Shown in pieces: positions 41,566 to 47,784 of a stretch of 47,784 nt of DNA. The DNA lies in contig NZ_JAGYJN010000011.1 in the NCBI RefSeq assembly GCF_018402035.1, positions 1 to 47,784 of the forward strand, in the 5' to 3' direction. Source of the stretch: Roseicyclus sp. Lineage in GTDB: Bacteria; Pseudomonadota; Alphaproteobacteria; Rhodobacterales; Rhodobacteraceae. Under the pieces are notes generated by a model that saw nothing but the letters and a program-made list of their open reading frames with translations, was not told where the DNA came from and searched no databases. The position numbers and the translations under genes were made by a program. Position 1 is the stretch's first letter. Every line of letters begins with the position of its first letter.

Positions 41566-43698
41566 TCAGCGAAAAATCATTTGCGGTGTGGCTGTCACCG
41601 CGCCGATCTGTGCCGCATCATGGCCAGCGGCGCGTAAGCCTGCGACCAAACCAGCGGCCAGATCGGCAGGGACCGCTGCCAATAGCCCCCCCGCCGTTTG
41701 CGGGTCGAAAACCAGCGCGCCAAGGGGGGTATCGGCCACCGCGACCCGCCCGGCCAGTGCTGCTTGGTTCTGTGCAAAAAGCGTAGAGCGCAGACCCGCC
41801 TCGGAAAGCCGCAAGGCACCGGGCAAAAGCGGCACTGCGTCAAGCCAAACCTCCGCTCCCACGCCCGAGGCGGTGCAGATATTGCCCAAATGCCCGGCCA
41901 GACCAAAGCCCGTCACATCGGTCATCGCATGGGCATGAGGGGCAAGGATTGCCGCCGCATCGCCCTGTGGCGTGGACATCTGCGCCCAAACGGCCGCGAC
42001 CTCTGCGCCATGGGCGCGCATCTGCATGTCACCGGCCAGCACCACGCCCGTGCCGATGCCACGGCTCAGGATCAGCGCGTCACCCGCACGCGCACCGCCC
42101 AGCGTGATCGGCGCGCGATCAAGCAGCCCCGTAACGGTAAAGCCCAGCGTCAACTCCACCCCCATCGAGGAATGGCCGCCGACGATCTCGGCGCCCTCAG
42201 CGGCGAAAACAACGCGTGCTGCCGCCATCACCTCGTCCAGCCACGCGCCCTGCAACCGCGCCGCCATGCGCGGTAAGATCACGCTGGCAACGGCGGCTTG
42301 CGGGGTGGCCCCCATCGCCCAGATATCGCCCATCGCATGGATGGCAGCAACGCGTGCGACCAGCACCGGGTCATGGGCAAAGGCGCGCAGATGGTCGGTC
42401 GAGATCACTTGGCGCACCCCGCCCGTCGTCAGCACCGCCGCATCATCGCCGGGCTGGCCGCCCAAGATCCCCGTCAACGCACCAGCGCCAAGCTTCGCCC
42501 CACAGCCGCCGCATGGGGCAGGGCCCGCCATCTCTTGGGCCACACCACGCGCAGCACCGCGCGGCGGGCCTACATGCGCCATCGCGGGCAAGTTGCGCAG
42601 TTTCTCCATAAAGCGGCGGTCGATTGCATCTTTCCAACGCCACATGGCAGGGCCGGACCATGTCCAGCCGGCCTTTTCGGCCAGCGCATGCTTGCCGCCC
42701 AAAGACACCAGCTTCAGGAAATCGCGCTGTGGGCGAAAGCTGTGGCGCTGCGCGCCCGTCAGATCGGCGCGCAGGTTCCACGCGAGAACCGGGGCCGCGC
42801 GCACGGCGAAAACACCGGCTTTGGGGCGGGGGGTGTCGCGCAGATGCACACAATCGCCCGCGCCATAGATCTCGGGGTGGCTGATCGATCTCAGCTGGTC
42901 ATCCACCACCAGATAGCCGTCATGCAGCGCCATGCCACAATGTGCCAGCCACCCATGCGGCACGGCACCCGCAGCACCGATGGTGAAATCGGACGCGATC
43001 CGCCGCCCATCTTCCAGCATCACACCATCTGCGGTCACTGCCACAGGCACCGCCCCTTCGATCCGCGCGATGCCATGCGCGTCCATCGCCGCCAAGAGCC
43101 GCCCGCGCCCCGGCCAACCCTTGAGGATCTGGCCCCTGTCGATCACCGAGACCTCTGCCGCGCGCCCTAAGCCCTGCATCCGATGCGCACAGGCCAGCGC
43201 CAGTTCCACCCCCGCCACACCGCCACCGATCACCGCGATGCGGGCCGCAGCGTCGCCCGCGCAATAGCTGGCCCAGCGGTCTGCAAAACGCCCCAGCGGC
43301 TTGGCCGCCACGCCATGTTCCGCAAAACCCGGCAGCGCGGCCATATCCGAGGTGATCCCGATATCAAGCGACAAAAGGTCATAGGCCATCGGCGCGCGCC
43401 CTGCCACCGATACGCGCCGCGCCACCGGATCGATCAACTCAACCGCCCCCAAGACCAGCCGCGCACCCGCAAAGCGCGCCAGCCGCACCAGATCGATCTC
43501 AAGCGCATCGCGCGCGTAATGCCCCGCGATATGGCCGGGCAGCATGCCGGTATAGGGCGCGCTTGGCCCGGGGTTGATCAGCGTCACCCGCACACCGGGC
43601 ACAGGCCGCATCCCCCAACGTCTGAGGACCAGCGCATGGGCATGGCCGCCGCCCACCAGCACCAGCTCCTTGACGATGGGCACTGACCCGTCCTGCAT
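41566..43698 (-). CDS. selD: Fusion of an NDH-like FAD oxidoreductase with selenide, water dikinase (SelD)
   Basis: 710 residues, two joined enzymes. N-terminal (about 8-345) pyridine-nucleotide-disulfide/NDH-type flavoprotein: FAD loop GGGHAHALVL, NAD(P)H loop IGGGVAGVELA (157-167) and a second FAD site IYGAGDCVHL (278-287). C-terminal (about 395-710) SelD: CGGCGAK with catalytic Cys399 and Lys402, GDDAAVL, STDHLRAF, HAMGDIWAMGATPQAAVAS, GHSSMGVELTLGFTVTG and TDVTGFGLAGHL. SelD makes selenophosphate from selenide and ATP for selenocysteine or selenouridine. The NDH part may deliver or reduce selenium; NDH-SelD fusions are known. No selA, selB, selU or tRNA-Sec is visible here. ATG at 43698, AAGGG about 7 nt upstream next to repeat copy 4. 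Confidence 0.93.
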   Translation of the reverse strand: MQDGSVPIVKELVLVGGGHAHALVLRRWGMRPVPGVRVTLINPGPSAPYTGMLPGHIAGHYARDALEIDLVRLARFAGARLVLGAVELIDPVARRVSVAGRAPMAYDLLSLDIGITSDMAALPGFAEHGVAAKPLGRFADRWASYCAGDAAARIAVIGGGVAGVELALACAHRMQGLGRAAEVSVIDRGQILKGWPGRGRLLAAMDAHGIARIEGAVPVAVTADGVMLEDGRRIASDFTIGAAGAVPHGWLAHCGMALHDGYLVVDDQLRSISHPEIYGAGDCVHLRDTPRPKAGVFAVRAAPVLAWNLRADLTGAQRHSFRPQRDFLKLVSLGGKHALAEKAGWTWSGPAMWRWKDAIDRRFMEKLRNLPAMAHVGPPRGAARGVAQEMAGPAPCGGCGAKLGAGALTGILGGQPGDDAAVLTTGGVRQVISTDHLRAFAHDPVLVARVAAIHAMGDIWAMGATPQAAVASVILPRMAARLQGAWLDEVMAAARVVFAAEGAEIVGGHSSMGVELTLGFTVTGLLDRAPITLGGARAGDALILSRGIGTGVVLAGDMQMRAHGAEVAAVWAQMSTPQGDAAAILAPHAHAMTDVTGFGLAGHLGNICTASGVGAEVWLDAVPLLPGALRLSEAGLRSTLFAQNQAALAGRVAVADTPLGALVFDPQTAGGLLAAVPADLAAGLVAGLRAAGHDAAQIGAVTATPQMIFR

Positions 43699-43707
43699 GC
43701 TTGGCCC

Positions 43708-43771
43708 TTCTTTGCTTCAAAAATACTCCGGGGGGGCCCCGAAGGGGCGGGGGCAGCGCCCCCACTGCAGC
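43708..43771 (-). repeat. Copy 4 of the CCCGGGATATTT-GAAAC repeat, between hrpB and selD
   Basis: Minus strand, after the hrpB stop: GGGGGCGCTGCCCCC stem (43750-43764), GGGGCC/CCCCTTCGGGGCC stem, then CCCCCGGAGTATTTTTGAAG and CAAAGAAGGG (core 43708-43735). This copy differs from copies 1-3 at a few core positions (GGAG for GGGA; GAAGC for GAAAC). Its AAGAAGGG end supplies the likely selD ribosome binding site. Confidence 0.7.
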
Positions 43772-43772
43772 C

Positions 43773-46226
<2,454 letters not shown>

Positions 46227-46351
46227 GCGGTGCAGCGCCCATCAGCGTCAACACCAAAGCCGGGCAGTTGCACTGGACATGCCGCGCTTTGCCGGGGCAG
46301 ATAGTCCAACACCGGGCGACCGGGGTGGCGGAGAGGAAGGCGCGCAGAGCG

Positions 46352-47344
46352 ATGGCGGAACAGGTACAAGGCGGCGATGATCTGGCCCCCCGCATCCTTG
46401 CGGGTGAGCGCCGCGCGCTGGCCCGTGCCGTGACGCTTGTCGAAAGCACCCGTGCCGATCACCGCACACAGGCCACCGCCCTGATCGAGGCGCTGCGCGG
46501 CCATGGCCGCCAAGCCTTGCGGATCGGCCTTTCAGGCACGCCCGGCGTGGGCAAATCCACCTTTATCGAGGCCTTTGGCATGGCGCTGGTGGGCGCGGGC
46601 CTCAAGGTCGCGGTCTTGGCGGTCGATCCTTCCTCGGCGCGCTCGGGGGGCTCGATCTTGGGCGACAAGACACGGATGGAACTGCTCAGCCGCGAGGCTG
46701 CGGCCTTTATCCGCCCATCGCCCTCGGCCACCCATCTGGGCGGTATCGCGCGCCGCACCCGCGAGGCGGTGGCGCTTTGCGAGGCGGCAGGGTTTGATGT
46801 GGTGTTGATCGAGACCGTGGGTGTCGGCCAATCCGAGACGATGGTGGCCGAGATTTGCGATCTGTTCGTCCTGCTTTTGGCCCCGGCAGGCGGGGATGAG
46901 TTGCAAGGCGTCAAGCGCGGCATCATGGAGATGGCCGATCTGATTTTGGTCAACAAGGCCGATGGCGATTTGAAACCGGCCGCGACCCGCACCGTCGCCG
47001 ATTACGCAGGCGCGCTGCGGTTGCTCCGCAAACGCCCACAAGACCCGGAGGGGTTCCCCAAGGCGCTGCCCGTCTCGGCGGTGACAGGCGACGGGATCGC
47101 GCAGGCTTGGGATGAGATGCAGACCTTGGCGCGCTGGCGCAAGGATCAGGGTTGGTGGGACCGCCGCCGCGCCGAACAGGCCGCGCATTGGTTCGACCAA
47201 GAGGTGCGCGCGGGGCTTTTGGCCCGTCTGCGCGGTGATCCAGCCGTCAAATCCGCGATGGCCGCCATGGCCGCACAGGTGGCCGCAGGTGAGATGACCC
47301 CAGACGCGGCAGCGGCCGAGATGCTGGATCGGTTGAAGGGGTAG
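46352..47344 (+). CDS. meaB: MeaB/ArgK-type G-protein chaperone of B12-dependent acyl-CoA mutase
   Basis: 330 residues, SRP-type GTPase of the MeaB/ArgK (MMAA) family. Walker A GTPGVGKST at 62-70, AVDPSSARSGGSILGDKTRM (switch I region), ETVGVGQSE (switch II), NKADGDLKPAA (NKxD) and a C-terminal dimerisation helix set. MeaB protects and loads methylmalonyl-CoA mutase with adenosylcobalamin. In this genome the client could be methylmalonyl-CoA mutase or, less certainly, the ethylmalonyl-CoA mutase at 5750-7717. ATG at 46352 (AGGAAGG is 11 nt upstream). The stop codon lies inside a palindrome shared with the next gene. Confidence 0.94.
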   Translation: MAEQVQGGDDLAPRILAGERRALARAVTLVESTRADHRTQATALIEALRGHGRQALRIGLSGTPGVGKSTFIEAFGMALVGAGLKVAVLAVDPSSARSGGSILGDKTRMELLSREAAAFIRPSPSATHLGGIARRTREAVALCEAAGFDVVLIETVGVGQSETMVAEICDLFVLLLAPAGGDELQGVKRGIMEMADLILVNKADGDLKPAATRTVADYAGALRLLRKRPQDPEGFPKALPVSAVTGDGIAQAWDEMQTLARWRKDQGWWDRRRAEQAAHWFDQEVRAGLLARLRGDPAVKSAMAAMAAQVAAGEMTPDAAAAEMLDRLKG

Positions 47345-47356
47345 GGCGCGCCCTAC
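47341..47356. terminator. Palindrome containing both stop codons of convergent genes
   Basis: GTAGGGCGCGCCCTAC is a perfect 16-nt palindrome. It contains TAG of meaB (47342-47344) and, on the other strand, TAG of the small membrane protein (47355-47353). It could act as a short bidirectional stem, although no T-run follows. Confidence 0.5.
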
Positions 47357-47574
47357 ACAGCACGGCGTGTCAGGATCAGCTTGGCGAATAGCAACAGCCA
47401 CGGCAGCCCATGCAGGAGCAGGTCGAAGATATCGATGGCTTGGCGCAATTCCCCCGCCGCCAGCATCTTGAGCTTTTCCCAGATATGCGGCTCGGGGGTA
47501 AAGGGGGCGAGGCCAAGCGTGAGGCAAGCCACAACCAGCATCCAAAGCGGCAGAGCATCGAGAAGGCGGCGCAT
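47353..47574 (-). CDS. Small two-TM membrane protein of unknown function
   Basis: 73 residues from ATG at 47574. Two hydrophobic segments (about 3-22, LLDALPLWMLVVACLTLGLA, and 48-66, LLLHGLPWLLLFAKLILT) flank a short amphipathic region with PEPHIWEKLKMLAAGE. AGGGA lies 7 nt upstream of the ATG. Similar small proteins near rpoD occur in Rhodobacteraceae and are sometimes labelled RND transporter without support. It lies downstream of the rpoD end on the same strand, separated by a hairpin repeat. Function unknown. Confidence 0.7.
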   Translation of the reverse strand: MRRLLDALPLWMLVVACLTLGLAPFTPEPHIWEKLKMLAAGELRQAIDIFDLLLHGLPWLLLFAKLILTRRAV

Positions 47575-47602
47575 TATTTTTTCCCTGCGGATGGGCAATC
47601 CC

Positions 47603-47640
47603 GCCCACCGCGCTGTGCTGTGGTGGGCAAAATGCCCACC
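47603..47640. repeat. GGTGGGCA hairpin repeat after rpoD
   Basis: GGTGGGCA (47622-47629) and TGCCCACC (47633-47640) form a perfect 8-bp stem with an AAA loop, adjacent to the rpoD stop. An alternative partner GCCCACC (47603-47609) can pair with GGTGGGC of 47622-47628. The unit GTAGGGTGGGCATTTTGCCC (minus strand) is of a kind often found dispersed in proteobacterial genomes. It could act as an rpoD terminator. Confidence 0.6.
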
Positions 47641-47784
47641 CTACTGATCAAGGAAAGAACGTAGCTTCCGCGACCGGCTTGGGTGCTTGAGCTTCCGCAA
47701 AGCCTTGGCTTCGATCTGGCGGATGCGTTCGCGGGTCACGCTGAATTGCTGGCCCACTTCTTCGAGCGTATGGTCGGTGTTCAT
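47641..47784 (-). CDS. rpoD: RNA polymerase primary sigma factor RpoD (partial, C-terminus)
   Basis: The last 47 codons of the gene, ending with TAG at 47641-47643; the rest lies beyond the window. The translation reads [20 protein letters not shown], then [20 protein letters not shown] and RSFLDQ, which is sigma region 4.2: the helix-turn-helix that reads the -35 element, nearly identical to E. coli sigma-70 ([20 protein letters not shown]). The final codons match the usual RpoD ending RSFLD. The Met at the very edge is internal (M-N-T-D), not the start. Confidence 0.97.
   Translation of the reverse strand: MNTDHTLEEVGQQFSVTRERIRQIEAKALRKLKHPSRSRKLRSFLDQ

Overview
The window is a gene-dense, GC-rich bacterial chromosome segment from an alphaproteobacterium, most probably a member of the Rhodobacteraceae. 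The main reasons are an ethylmalonyl-CoA mutase (ethylmalonyl-CoA pathway) and a MeaB GTPase, the order nfuA-tsaB-rimI, a TSUP/TIGR02186 pair, a form II CoxL-like protein, a speF-type leader before ornithine decarboxylase, and dispersed hairpin repeats of a kind I associate with this family. The genus cannot be fixed from the sequence. I see no prophage, insertion sequence, CRISPR array, rRNA or tRNA, and no gene that looks clearly broken. Both ends cut genes: a hotdog thioesterase on the left and rpoD on the right.

Layout. 1-5579 (minus): a peptide/opine-type ABC importer (two permeases and a double ATPase, no binding protein) in one run with an aldehyde dehydrogenase, a small membrane protein and a thioesterase. 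5750-8823 (plus): ethylmalonyl-CoA mutase, an H-NS-like protein and a hexameric-type purine nucleoside phosphorylase. 8901-14406 (minus): a BMP-type nucleoside ABC importer operon that ends in a trimeric-type purine nucleoside phosphorylase; together these would import nucleosides and split them to base and sugar phosphate. 14597-17544 (minus): rimI, tsaB, nfuA, a UspA protein and a VOC protein. 17701-20870 (plus): ornithine decarboxylase behind a structured leader with an arginine-rich upstream ORF, then a TSUP exporter and its TIGR02186 neighbour.

20971-29728: an SDR and a RecD-like helicase, a 109-aa unknown, an FMN-dependent L-lactate dehydrogenase-type enzyme divergent from a HisC-like aminotransferase, a DUF305 copper-type protein, an alanine-glyoxylate-type aminotransferase, YgfZ and YghU. 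29843-37202 (minus): ileS with a clear terminator, then a VIT-family transporter, a DMT exporter and the YcjF/YcjX pair. 37324-47784: truA, a DUF2235 hydrolase overlapping a lone CoxL-like subunit, an NDH-SelD fusion, hrpB, meaB, a small membrane protein and the rpoD C-terminus.

The most unusual material lies between genes: (i) triple-hairpin elements at 8827-8895 and 28788-28856 with different arm sequences but the same layout, plus a related double palindrome at 3769-3819; (ii) four copies of a hairpin plus CCCGGGATATTT-GAAAC-GAAG element, each just after a stop codon; (iii) the ornithine decarboxylase leader, in which one segment can pair either with the ribosome binding site or with an upstream GNRA-capped hairpin.
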